Positions 34,872-46,031 of a DNA stretch of 64,000 nt are shown piece after piece (the first letter of the stretch is position 1; each line of letters starts with the position of its first letter). The notes below the pieces were generated by a model. That model was not told the origin of the DNA and ran no database searches. It was given only the letters and a program-made list of their open reading frames with translations. The position numbers and the translations under genes are program-made. Source of the DNA: Thermochaetoides thermophila DSM 1495 (taxonomy: Eukaryota; Ascomycota; Sordariomycetes; Sordariales; Chaetomiaceae); contig NW_006383034.1 of NCBI RefSeq assembly GCF_000221225.1, forward strand, positions 2,666,001 to 2,730,000. Direction: 5' to 3'.

Positions 34872-35040
34872 ATGTCCGTGCCGTGCCGTGTACCAATGCC
34901 GTACCGTGCCGATACCAATGCCAATTGCCATGCCGATGCCATGCTGATGCCTGTCTGCCGCCCATGTGTCGTTGTTATAAATCAATATTGCCTCCGCACG
35001 TCGCAAAGCCCGACCGACCGACCGTCCGTCCGTCCGTTCC
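34872..35040. repeat. Degenerate ATGCCGT/CCGTGCC and GACC/GTCC simple repeats
   Basis: From about 34872 to 34952 the words CCGTGCC, AATGCC and GATGCC alternate in an imperfect 5-6-base pattern. At about 35008-35037 tetranucleotide GACC units switch to GTCC units. Confidence 0.7.
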
Positions 35041-35317
35041 GAACAGTTTCCTCGTACAGCTGGGGGTATCATTTGCATTTTTTTTTCCAAATTCGTCGTG
35101 CGTCTAGGTAGCCCGAGCAATGTGATGGAGAACTCAAAAGAAAAGGTGAAAACAACCCAGAGGCAATACCATCCAGGCCCGGCAAAGTTCTTGTTTTACT
35201 AGCGCGAGTAAGAGATACCGTAGTTCTTAGGATTTTGTCACCTTCGCCCGACGACCAGAACGCCATGCAAGAGGGTCCCACAAGAGAACAAGATAGACAT
35301 GATGCCAGTGACTGATG

Positions 35318-35358
35318 ACTGTGTGCATATGTGTGTGCATGTGTGTATGTGTGTATGG
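35318..35358. repeat. TG-rich microsatellite
   Basis: An imperfect (TG)n tract is broken by CA and TA steps, for example GTGTGCATGTGTGTATG. The unit is two bases. Confidence 0.75.
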
Positions 35359-35711
35359 CTTCCGGGAAGAAAAGGAAGACAGAAGACAAGGGAGACAAAA
35401 AGATGCTTGCCCAAACAAGAGACACGACTTCTTTTTCCATTTAACTCGTTGTCCAGACATGTATTGTGTGTCAGCCCAAGTTGCCTATGTGACGACCAAC
35501 GACCCAGAAAAAACCGAGAACGCCGTGGAAAACCCAAGTCGTGTCGCGTTGTCCATGTTTTTTTGCTGTGATTTTTTTCTTTGTAAGTAAGAGAAAGAAG
35601 AGTGCATCCGAACGGGGAAGGAAGAGGATATCTCGGTTAAGAAAGCTTTGATCCCGTTGGACCTAAACCGCCGCTAAAAATTGCAAACCTCCCGGGAACA
35701 ACGGTCGCTCC

Positions 35712-36522
35712 CTAAGCCACCGGAGCGACAGGCGTCTGCTGCGGAGCAGGCTGAGCATTGCCGTTCACATCGGCTTGCTCGTTCTGGCCCTCCCCGTTGG
35801 GCTGATTTTTTTGGTGCAATCGCGAGAAATGTGACCCGGCTCGCCACACTGGTAGCAAGTCTTGCCAACCGTATTGAGGGGACCACCGTTAGGGGCAGTG
35901 CAATCCCGCGAGATATGGCCCAACTTGCCGCAGGCGTAGCACTTCATCGCCTGTGCTTGGCAATCACGGGCGAAGTGGTTGGGGCCACCGCACTTATAGC
36001 AGGTTGCGGGACGGCCACCATTGGCAAAGCGGCCAGGAGCGAAGCCCGGCCGGCCAGCAACGGGACCCCGGTTGATGGGCGGGTTGGGACAATTGCGCTG
36101 GCAGGTCAGTAAAACATTCACATCTATAAGTTCGCGGAGCACTTACAGCAAGATGCCCGGGCTGATCGCAGTTGTAGCAGCGGTTGGCGGCTGCGGCACC
36201 GCCAAGGCGGAGAGTTGGGCATTCAGCTTGGACGTGGCCAAGGCCCTGGCAGTGGTAGCACTGCTTTGCCTTTGTAGTACGAGGCATCGGGCATTGGGAT
36301 GACTCATGATCTACGATTGTCAGATTCGATCTATATCGCGCATTATCATGAGTTAAGACATACTCGGTTGCTTGCCTGCGAAACAGTCAGCACCGATCAC
36401 GCCACTTCATAGCCGGAAGAATACCCACAGTTGTAGCAAAGACGATGAGGGGAGGCGCAAGCATCGGCATGATGGCCGAGCTCGCCACACTTATAGCATG
36501 CACGACGTGAAACAGCAGACAT
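35712..36522 (-). CDS. Seven-CCHC zinc-knuckle protein (CNBP/Gis2-like), frame broken in the tail
   Basis: Exons on the minus strand: 36522-36429, a 12-nt microexon 36375-36364, 36310-36147 and 36097 onward. They give seven CX2CX4HX4C knuckles: CYKCGELGHHADAC, CYNCKQPNHESSQC, CYHCQGLGHVQAEC, CYNCDQPGHLARNC, CYKCGGPNHFARDC, CYACGKLGHISRDC and CYQCGEPGHISRDC. The microexon is needed to build knuckle two. Such proteins bind single-stranded nucleic acid and act in translation control. After knuckle seven the frame meets A7 (35812-35806): the zero frame ends at 35765 after an Arg/Lys/Ser tail (200 residues). A -1 shift opens a Q/N/P-rich tail ending PVAPVA (stop 35714-35712), the composition expected of fungal homologues. 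A missing A in the assembly, real slippage or a true mutation are all possible. Confidence 0.85.
36364..36375 (-). other. 12-nt microexon of the zinc-knuckle gene
   Basis: GCAAGCAACCGA lies between a TTTCGCAG acceptor and a GTATGT donor. Including it converts T...AT into Cys-Lys-Gln-Pro-Asn, restoring a perfect CCHC knuckle; skipping it (12 nt) keeps the frame but removes that knuckle's second Cys. Confidence 0.8.
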
Positions 36523-39512
36523 TTTGAGTCGAAGTTCTGCTGTAGTTATTGGGAAAGTTCCAATTGTCAACGAGACTGCAGCCACTTATTAGTACCCTAT
36601 TTAAAACTAGCTGTTTCTTCCTTGTCCCGTAATGTTTGCACTATGACGTTTGCCTCCGGTAGATTGTCTGAGGCCGGCTTGTGACAAGGCCCCCGCAAAT
36701 GGCGCATCATGGCTGTTGGAGGGCTGATGTCGTCCACGGGGCTTGTGACGCCGGTTGGAGAGATCGTCTTTGTACGACTTGGCAGCAATCCGGGGGAAGG
36801 GTCGGCGTCGGTCGTGTAACCACAGGGCCTGACAAGAGATAGCATGACTGCGGTGCTTCTGGGCCAGCCTTGCCTCAGTTGGCAGACGGCCACGGAGGTC
36901 AGAGGTCCAGACCGAGGGAAATATTGTGTGCTGCGAAGGCGCAGAGGAACATCGACGCAGAACGCATACGCAGCGAGCAAGCGATTGTCCAATAAATGCG
37001 CACATCGGCTGGCGTTCCGTTACGCCTCGCGGTTGTGTGAATCTTCCTTGCCAGAGCCGCTCGATGCTGCCGTTCCTGCCGCTGCCATTTGCTGCCATTT
37101 GCTTGGGCCCTGCCGGGGCGTGCCATCAAGGTGCAATTCTCGCCGACACCATGCTGGTATCGTCGCCAGTAATTGCCCTGTCCTGTCTGCCGTGTCCATC
37201 GAGGTGCGCGTGGAAACGAGCAGTGTATAAAGGGGGGATGAGGGGTCGCCGGTGATGCTGGCGATGGCGGGGAAGTCGACTAACCTTGCGGAGGGGTAAG
37301 ATGCTAATGGGGATTGACGGTTGAATAAAGAGCAAAGTGTGAAGAGAGGAAAAAGCAGACGGGGCCCGGAAAATTATAAACGGAGAATTTCTGGATCACG
37401 GGCAAAGGGTTTTTTTTTTAAAAAGGGAAAAAAAACTTCAGCTGCTGCAGCGCTCTCCGAATTTCAGACCAACGTCAACGTTCTCACCAAACAACCCGAG
37501 AGGAGTGCCGAGCGGCGTGCGTAGAGAATGGTGTCAGACCAGGACCTTTCACAGAGGTACAAGAGTCACAGGGTGCGAGGAGAGAGAACCGTGGGCTAGA
37601 AGTGGAAGCAGAAGAGGGTCAAGAGGGAGAGAGCGGAACCCACGGGACAGGAACGAGGAGGGCGAGGGCTAGGGATTAGGGAACCTGGAAGGGGAAAGGG
37701 AGATAGGGCATGGGCCGCATCCGGACCCAGGCTGAGGCAACTGGTAAGGCACGGGCAACGCAGCGGCCAGTGGGTAGGCAGTGGAAAGTCTGGGTGGGCA
37801 GTCACCACGGGCACCATTAATCAGCAGCGAGTGGGCAGGCAAGAGCAGAGTCCACATCCATCCACATCACGTCCACTCAGTAAGTCGGCATCAAAAACAT
37901 CATCCAACATTAAAAAGCACATCACATCCTCCCAACACTCATCCATTGCACTCTGCATTACCTGATCATTAATACCTGATTCTACTGACTTGCTGATAAA
38001 GCGGCTAGGCCGCAGATGACGCGCAGAGAGGAATGGGCGCACGGGCAGGCCCAATAAAAACATCTCGTGCTAAGCTGCTGAAAACGGAGAGCGGGGTGAC
38101 GGGCACAACGGGCAAAGGGTGACTCGCTGGTGACATATGTCGAGCACGCGCTCCACGTATCCCTGCAAGTACCGTGGTTGTACCCCGCGCGGTTTCATTG
38201 TTTTACTTGTCTTACCACTTTTTCGGCCAGTTGGCGCTTTGTCCCTATGCCGGACAACCCAAAGACACTCACAGGATAGAAACTGATGTTCATTGAATCT
38301 TGGATATTTTCAAAATTTCCGCGTCTTCCTCTCTGTGTGTTTTCTCACATCTCAGCCTTCCCTCCTCAGCGTCCCCGTGAGGGCACGCTAGGAAAAAAAA
38401 TTCTTGGTTGGCACCCACCGGCCCACCGTTAACACCCCACCACACATTCTGATGTTCCAATTTACAAACTGAGATTGGTCAAATCCACATGTGGTCCGTG
38501 TAATTCCCCACATCTGACTCGCGCCAAGTGCGGCGTTTCGAGATGCCACGCTTCATCTTCGCGTGTTCTTGCGATCGTCTGCTCGTCCCAGGCTTCTTTT
38601 CGTTGTTGCACTGTTTGATAACTTCGGGTCGCGTGCCCGAAGCACATGTGCTGGAGTTGCACCAAGCGTTTGAATCTAAATGACCCAGTCTATGGAACTG
38701 GTCTTTGCTCTGCCACTTGCGGATGTTTGCCATCTGGGCAGAACAACCAACATCATCATCCGGCAAACGTCACGCTTTCACCCGAAACTATCAAACTGAT
38801 CAGGCTCCTTCACAACAGAATGTGACCTCTCAGCATCTAGTAGAACGTCTTTGGCTTCTGGTGTACACTTCCCCCTCAATCCCAAAACAGCCGATGGTAC
38901 AGCAGAGTGGGGTGTCCCGGAAAACCAAAACAGGATGGTCCAGGCTGACGGCTGGCAATGGCCCAAGGTCCATTGTCCCTGAATGGATGGGCTGCCAAAA
39001 GCAGACTCCCGGGCCTCGGACTGTGGGCGATGGGAAGCACGCCGTAATGTTCCGGCTCAGCTTGGCGGGGGCGGGGTTCGTCAGTCTCCGAGAGCAGCAA
39101 GCGGCACATCACTCATCACCATCGCCAACATGCGTCGTTGTAATCACAGGCAGATAGATGCAGATGGCGATCTGAGGATCGTTATTAGCATACAGTCATA
39201 TATGTATAAGTGTTTGTAGACGCCGAAGCCTCACATAGGATGACATCGATACATAACTACTGTGCCCCGCCAAGAACACTCGGAAAGCCCAGGAACAGCT
39301 TCATTCCTTCAACCCACAACGCTTAACATAATCAATTATGAGTACCCCCCCCAAGAAACACACTGATGTAACCTAACCCTAACGCCTATAACATCATTCT
39401 ATCCCTATTGGGAATTGCCTACCTCCAGCTGGTGGTATCTCAATGATGATGCTATACACAGCAGCGAGCTCTCCAGAAGCCCAACAATGATTAACATCTA
39501 TTCCACAAAATA
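36523..39512. other. Long upstream region of the zinc-knuckle gene and 3' flank of the two-TM gene
   Basis: There are about 3 kb with no supported gene. Frames at 36844-37255 overlap on both strands with no domain. Purine-rich G/A tracts occur at 37560-37700. A short CCTAACCCTAACG at about 39372 resembles two telomere units but is far too short to matter. Confidence 0.4.
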
Positions 39513-41524
39513 TCACAAAGCTTTTAGTCTTCCTAATCCCATCCCGGCCTCGCTCCTCTCATCCCAAACGCCCCAGGGAACGGACTCGGCGGGCTCGGTG
39601 CCCTGTTCGTAGCCGACCCGGTTGTTGAAGACGGAGGAGCAATGGAGCGCGGCCGGGCCTCAACCACGTAACTTACGCCGTCTTCAGACGAATAGGACGG
39701 AGGGCGAGGAGAGTTCCGTCCCGAGTTGCTTGCCTCAGTCGCAGGCGCGTTGGGAACGCGTGCCCAGAAGAGTCGGTTTGGGTCGACGCGCTGGAAGTCG
39801 TGTCAGTAACTGTCACAAACGGCAACATGATGACTTGTAAGAGGGGTACATACCACGCTATTCCTCCACTGCCCATACGCCGGCGGCCCTAACTTCGTCT
39901 CTTCGCTTTCAATTCCCGCCGCTTCTTCATCACGAGCCAGAACGACGGGGATCGGTTCGCGTGGGACAGCGTACCCTCCGGGAGGGATAATGACCTCAGC
40001 GTAGGGAGAGGTTGAGAGGCCGTTTTGGTATTGCTCGCGCATGGCTCCCTCTTCGACTTTGCGACGTTTGAGAAGGAGCACGCAGAGACGGATGACGGAG
40101 TGGGAGAAGACGATGGCGACGAATAGGATGAAGAGCACCAGAAGGATGACGACTTCGCGGGAGTGGATGTTATGCGTGAGCATGAGGGCCAGGACTGCGC
40201 GTGTTAGTCTTCACTGTAAGCCTGTAAGCTGAGGGGAGGGCAAGGACTTACAAACTGCCGTGACCGTACTCAAACATAGTCCCGATACAAAGACCCTCAG
40301 TATCTGAGCCCTGATCCGGGCTGACCGGATCCAAGGAATACAGAACAGGAATCTCTCCGGGTGTGATTGGGTCCTCCTTGAGGCACTGCTCCTCCCTGAG
40401 CTTCCCTCCGATGATCTTTCGCTCCCTCCCCGATCGCGGTCCTGATGGCTGTGATGCCGGTGGTGGCGATGTCTGTGTCGGTGTTCCTGATCCCTGTGCC
40501 GTCTTTCACTGTGCTCACTGCGTTCACTGCCCTCTCCTTCGCGACGTTCTCTTCTCCGTCTCCGGCGGCGTTCCCTCTCCTCGGGCGTCTCATCTCTCCT
40601 TTCCCTTCGTGAGCGATGTTGACGATCCCTGTGATGCCGGTGTTGATGGCTTCTATCCCACACAGAGCAGGACCGACTTCTCCCCTCGCCCTCGCCCTCA
40701 TTCCTTTCCCGTCTGCGTCTCCTCCTCTCACGATGAATCTCCTCCCTTGGCCCTGATGCTGCACCAGACCTATGTGTCCTGGTTCTACGAGCAACATGCT
40801 CAGCCTGCAAAGCAGCAGGCGGTTCTCTAATCACAACGCACCCCCCCTCAACTGTTCCATTCCCCTCCGAAATCGTCCTTGCCGTTCCCGGCCTTGAGAC
40901 AGATACCTGATCAATACCGGCAGACTCAGCCCTCCGGTTCTCATTCGACCACGTCCTGGCTAAATTAGGCAAGTCAATCCTGATCCCAGGCAACACAGGC
41001 GACGCGATCCTGAAATCAGGGCTCTTGGGGCTTTCTACGATGTCATCTTCGTACTCGTCCTCTGAATCTGATGAGGAGGAGGATGAGCCGGTGTAGTAGT
41101 CCACTTCTGTTCCGGGGAGCACACCGCCGCCGGTCTCATCAAACTCCGAGGCATAATGACTTGACGTTGGCCTAGGCTGAGGCCAAAGATGGGCCATGCT
41201 TCCCGCGCCGACAGGACCGGTTGGCGTAGTTGGTCCATTGTGATGGTTATGGTGATGACTAAGAAGGCTGGGAAACACCGGAGGCCGGAAGCGGGACCGG
41301 AAACCAGAGGATGGGCTTGCGCCGAGCCCGGTACGAGGGCGTTCCATCATTTCCGGGGCCGGATTGTTGGAGGTAGAGCGCTGGGCTTGGAGGTCGGAGG
41401 AGTCGGGGATGATACTTATTTGGGGGATGGCGGTACCGTTGTCAGCAGTAGTGGTGTTGTTGTTGTTGTTTAAGTTGCTGGTGAGCTGCTCACGCACGCG
41501 CGAGAAGAGGTTGAAGCGGTCCAT
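39513..41524 (-). CDS. Two-TM protein with a long Arg/His/Glu-rich region (605 aa)
   Basis: Four minus-strand exons: 41524-40252, 40194-39854, 39790-39677 and 39602-39513; all joints keep frame. The N-terminus (about 370 residues) is disordered: Ser/Asn-rich, an acidic Ser/Asp/Glu patch, and then about 120 residues of RRRRRRER, HRHHRHH and RERREGE repeats. A first hydrophobic segment (ILRVFVSGLCLSTVTAVFLALML) and a second (VVILLVLFILFVAIVFSHSVI) follow a short loop, then a basic KRRK stop. The C-terminus is hydrophilic with SYSSEDG. Similar two-TM fungal proteins exist without a known role. The charged N-terminus probably faces the cytosol or nucleus, which would suit an ER or nuclear-envelope protein (inference). 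Confidence 0.7.
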
Positions 41525-43541
41525 GACGGGCTGATATAAGTGAAGTTGTATAAAGTTGTAGATGTCGAGAGCTGCTGTAGCAGGCGTCGTCTCTGACGGC
41601 CGTCAAGTGTTGGTGTGGTCCAGCTCGATTTGAAGGTGAATATCCAAAGTCGTTCTGTCTTGATACTGAGATCAGCCCCAGCAAGTCGTATGTTTGTCTC
41701 CTGTCCGTCGTCTTTCAATGGCCTTGTGAGACAGCAACGACAACTAAAGAAACATCTTGTCACCCGTCAGGTCCAGTCGCGTGGGTGTTATCAGCTCCTT
41801 ATGCTTAGTCCTCGACTTGAACTTCCACATCCACGATAAACGAATATTAAAAACAACAAAGTGACTCAATGTAGTTCCTCTTCAAATTGTCAGACGAAAC
41901 GAGCGATCTTAACCAACTCCCTCCTTCCAAGACAACGAACGATAAGGTGTCACCAATGTGATGAGCTGCAAGTGAAAGAGAGAAAAGAGTGTACGACAAC
42001 CAAAGAAACACTCGAGATCAATAACTCTAGACCTCAAACCCCACGCCGTGCAACCATGGTAGGCAGGGCGAGGCCAATGTTTTGTTTCAACAGACAGGTA
42101 AGGTCGAGCCCTCCGTTGGATGGCTGTGCTTTGCTGGATGCAGATGTCTAGACCGGGATGGGGCGTCCCTGACATGTGGGACAGACCTTGGCCCCTGGTG
42201 AGGTTCAGGTGGGAGTGATGGTTGATGGAGGTGAGGTGAAGGCGAATGAATGAACCGATGTTAATGAGAGTTCGTGGTAGGCTGTGGACTGGCTTGACAT
42301 GAGACCAGGGATGCAGGGGTGGAGCAGTGATGGTATTGTTTAGATTGGACGATGGCAGAGGGAGAGGCAGCCAGACTATACTAGCCCGTCGGATATACAA
42401 ACCACAAGTTTTCACAAACTTTTGGAGGGATGGACTGAGGGACTAAGAGGGAGAGAAGAGGGAGGTTTGGCGTTGTGTCGGGAAGCCTCTGTCCAGAATT
42501 CGCAGGAAGGGGGTGCGGTGCCTGTCTCAATTTCATCCTGATGGTATCGTTGGGAGAGTTGACGTTTAATGGTGATGCTACGCCGCCTGCACTTACACAC
42601 ATCGACCAGCAGAATAAACCAACGGTGAGAATAAAATAAAGCAAGCAATTACAAGCTCTCAGAACTATCCATTCTACATCAAGTTCAACTCAAGCAACAC
42701 CAACCCGCAGAATCACAAACATCCCCGTAATCCCACACAGAAAAAGCATGCCAGTGCACACGCACAGCGTCATTCGCAGTCCCCCTCCAGCCCCACGATT
42801 CGCTGTTAATCGCCCAAAAGCGCACTTGCTGCTTGGCTGCCCGCGCATGCGAGCTGCAACAGCAGAGCCCCTGACGCAACAAATTGCGGCGACAGCGCGC
42901 CCCTGATTGGCCCACAGCGTCGTTTGCGCAAGAAGCAGCCAAGACGTTTCGGATCATTGTTGGCGGTCCCTGACTTTTTTTGCTCAGAATGATCGCTGAG
43001 AAAATGGTTTGCGCTTTCGTGTTTCGCGATTGTGTGGAAGTGGCATTAGGGTTAGATTGGGGGAACATTAGGAGTGGATTGGGACGAAGGATGACAATAC
43101 TAAGAAGCTTGGTATTTGCTCTGTTCTCTGCGGGTATCATTTTTTCCCTCTTTCTTCGCGCATGGGAGTAAATCTGCTATTCCGCGGCCCGAGCAACACA
43201 TCTCCCGGGTCACCCTCCACCTTCGCTTTCCCCATCTTCCTGGGTCCTTGCACAGCCACGGAACTATGCGACCCCTAACTGAAAGCGAGGGAGATCAGCG
43301 TACCTTCTTTCCTTCGCCTGAACTTTGGAATGCCTATCCGTAGGCGATGTTGCGTCGTCTTTGCTGTCGTGTGAGCATGGCCCAAGCGTGTCCTCTCGGC
43401 TGCACCCGCCACATTTGTTACCTCGCAAAGTCTGACACGATGATAAAATGGATGGCGGTGCACGCGGGGGCTTTTGCCTTAGATGTTGGGCTGGTTTTGA
43501 TCTTTGTTATACTTGTTGATTGAGTCGTGCCGTCAGCTGTC
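41525..43541. other. Intergenic region, no gene seen
   Basis: This is the promoter region of the two-TM gene and the 3' flank of the U5-40K gene. Frames at 41909-42415 and 42685-43140 (minus) lack motifs. Confidence 0.4.
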
Positions 43542-44786
43542 TCAGATCAGCTCACCAAGCAGCATCGTCCGGTCTGACGATGCCGAGAGGACTAGAGTAA
43601 AGTTAGCACCAGTAGGCTCACTGAGGCACAAGCAAGCCAGCTTAATGGAGATGAGGGAGACTCACTGATCGGAGCACCGTCCGGCGCAAATTCGGCACAA
43701 TTGACTGTCCCCTTGTGGCCTGGCAGCTTGTAGAGCAGCTTGCCAGTATCACTTCCCCAAATGACCACTGTCCCGTCGCCAGCACCAACAGCAATCTTCT
43801 TCCCATCCTTGCTCCAGCTGCCCCGGATCAAATTCTTTTCCAGCCCAAGCGGGGCGCCATCAAAGGTGCGGATGTGCCGGTCGGTCGGCGCAAATGGCCG
43901 AATATCCCACGTCCTTGCAGTTGAGTCCATGGCGTATGACAAAAGCTGTTGGCCATCGGGTGACACACGCAGTGTGGTTATGGTGTCGTTATGACCCAGC
44001 ATGGTGTGCACAACCGCCTTTTTGCGGATATCCCAGACTTTGATATCGTTATCAATACCGCCCGAGTAGATCTCGTTACCGGCCTCTGACACCGCAACCG
44101 CCGTGATGGGAAAGTCCGTCTCGATGTAGTCGACCGCGTTCTTCGTGCGCGGATCCCAGATGCCAATTGTCCCGTCGTCGCTGCCGCTGATGAGCAGCTC
44201 CTCGCCACGTTGGGTAACATCCATCGCGTTGATGATTTCTTCATGTCCGATGTAGCGTCGTATCCTTTGTCCTGTTGTCAGGTCCCAGCTGGCGAGGTGC
44301 ATGTCGGCCGAGGCGGAGAAGAGGATATCGCCGTCGCGCGACCATTGCAAGTCAAGAATGGCTGCTTTGTGGCCGTTCAGGACACCGTAGTTCTCGCAAT
44401 CGCCATATACCCTCCAGAGCACTGCCATACTTGTTAGCTGTGCAACTGGTAGTAAAAGAAGTTCTAAGACACACTTATTGTCCTGTCCATCGATCCCGAA
44501 GCTATAAGGGTTCCCGTAGGGTCAAATTTGGCGGTAAAGATCTCCCCCGTATGCCCTGACAGCTCCATCAAAGGAGCCTTGAGGTTGCTAGTCCGTGGGG
44601 TCTGCACAAGTTAGTTGATACTACTCATTTTGTATTCCAAAGAACCGAACCGGTACACACCGTTTGAATCAATGCGCCGGCGCTGTCGCCAGTGCGAGTG
44701 AGGGCTCGACTAGAGCCAACATTCTGACGCTTGACGACGAGCTGGCCCTCGCCAGGATCGTCGGAAGCCGGCCGTTTTTCTGACAT
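43542..44786 (-). CDS. U5 snRNP 40 kDa WD40 protein (SNRNP40/Cwf17-like, 352 aa)
   Basis: Four minus-strand exons: 44786-44661, 44601-44475, 44421-43666 and 43591-43542. They total 1059 bases, giving 352 residues against about 357 in human SNRNP40. After a short charged N-terminus come seven WD units. Signature stretches are ELSGHTGEIFTAKFDPTG, LWRVYGDCENYGVLNGHK, DLTTGQRIRRYIGHEE, SGSDDGTIGIWDPRTK, GGIDNDIKVWDIRKKAVV, TWDIRPFAPTDRHIRTFDG and KLLYKLPGHKGTVN. The last exon closes the propeller (SASSDRTMLLGEL). This protein sits in the U5 snRNP near Prp8 and belongs to the spliceosome core. It diverges from the Bet3 gene with 485 bases between start codons. Confidence 0.95.
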
Positions 44787-45271
44787 GTCGGATCTGGACG
44801 ACTGGATGTGGTACGCCGGCAATTGGTGTGTCTTCTGCGAGGACACCTGGAATGATGGACGATGACGGCGACGCGATGCAGCAAAACACACGCCAAGACA
44901 GACACGCTGACGGGGCAGCTGGCAGGCCAGGCTACGCTGCTACAAGCGGCAGGCTGAATTTTTGATCGGCCCGCTCTCCACCGGAGCCTCGCTCTGAGTG
45001 GATCGCTGGCATGCCAAGGTTGGGGCAGAACACCTGGGGCCCCCACATCCCACCTGTGCACCATGGAGCTGTGGTCGGGTGGACGCTGTTGTTGCTGGAA
45101 GTTTGGGCGGTCGCTTCAACATCGACATTGATACTTTGGATGAAACCCACCCATCTCCTTAACGTCTTGCGAGCCGCCTACCGTGAACCAGGCGAGCGAT
45201 AGTAAGAATAATTTGAAGCTCCTTGTCCTGTATCAGCCCGAAGCGAGTATTGGACAGCCCTATCAGCCACG
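44787..45271. other. Divergent promoter between U5-40K and Bet3
   Basis: 485 bases separate two start codons on opposite strands. No open gene or RNA is visible, so it is likely a shared promoter region. Confidence 0.55.
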
Positions 45272-46031
45272 ATGTCGTCAAGTAAAGCATCGCGTTTAGG
45301 GGAGGAGTATGTCCTACAGTCCTTTCAAGGAGATTATCGAGTCTCCGATGTAGCTCTATTGACTTTAGCTAACAGCATACTCCAGGGTTTGGAAGTATGG
45401 TACCCGGTGCCCGCTCTCATCCAGCGCTAACCATTCAGGACGCGGATGGACAAGGTCAACGCCGAGCTCGTCGTCCTGACTTACGGCACTATCGTCGCCC
45501 AGCTATGCAAGGACTATGACTACGACTACATTGAAGTCAACAAGCAGCTTGACAAGATGGGCTACAACATTGGCCTGCGTCTGATCGAAGACTACCTCGC
45601 TAAATCCAACACCGTCAGGCGATGCGCTAACTTCCGCGAGACGGCCGAGATGATAGCCAAGGTGCGTTTTGGGTTCATATCCGTGCCTAGGAACAGGGGC
45701 TGACTTGATGGATGTGCAGGTTGGCTTCAAGATTTTTCTCAATATCACCCCGACTATCACAAATTGGACGAGCGACGGCAAGCAATTCTCGCTAGTGTTT
45801 GACGAAAACCCCTTGGCCGACTTTGTCGAGCTGCCCGACGACGGCCGCGCCCAAGACGAGCTGTGGTACTCCAACATCCTGTGCGGCGTCATAAGGGGCG
45901 CCTTGGAAATGGTGCAGATGCAGGTAGAGGCGCACTTTGTCAGCGACGTGCTCCGAGGAAACGATACAACGGAGATGCGAATCTCGCTAATACGCTACAT
46001 CGACGACGAACTGCCGCCAGAGGACGACTGA
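45272..46031 (+). CDS. bet3: TRAPP complex subunit Bet3 (TRAPPC3, 192 aa)
   Basis: Four exons: 45272-45306, a 9-nt microexon 45386-45394, 45439-45661 and 45720-46031. The sum is 579 bases (192 residues, family length about 180-195). The N-terminus SSSKASRLGEEVWKTRMDKVNAELVVLTYG matches Bet3 in other fungi; the Val-Trp-Lys of this segment comes through the microexon. Later marks include GYNIGLRLIEDYLAKS, the FRETAEMIAKVGFKIFL segment and YSNILCGVIRGALEMVQM, which contains the conserved Cys region that carries a palmitate in Bet3. Bet3 is a core subunit of TRAPP, the tether and Rab exchange factor for ER-to-Golgi transport. Gene ends and splice sites are all canonical. Confidence 0.95.
45386..45394 (+). 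other. 9-nt microexon of the Bet3 gene
   Basis: GGTTTGGAA lies between a CTCCAG acceptor and a GTATGG donor. It codes the Val-Trp and the first two bases of Lys in GEEVWKTRMD, which is the conserved Bet3 start. Skipping it keeps frame but removes the Val-Trp pair. Confidence 0.8.

Larger units (their letters stand above)
33324..35711. other. Intergenic region with simple repeats
   Basis: This holds the GH125 promoter and the 3' flank of the zinc-knuckle gene. No gene is seen. Low-complexity DNA dominates 34870-35040 and 35315-35360, annotated separately. Confidence 0.5.

Noticed and set aside
39370..39386. Telomere-like CCTAACCCTAACG
   Set aside because: Only about two units; expected by chance at this length and not at a chromosome end.
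40363..40830. 155-codon frame antisense to the two-TM gene
   Set aside because: Shadow of the Arg/His/Glu repeats on the minus strand.
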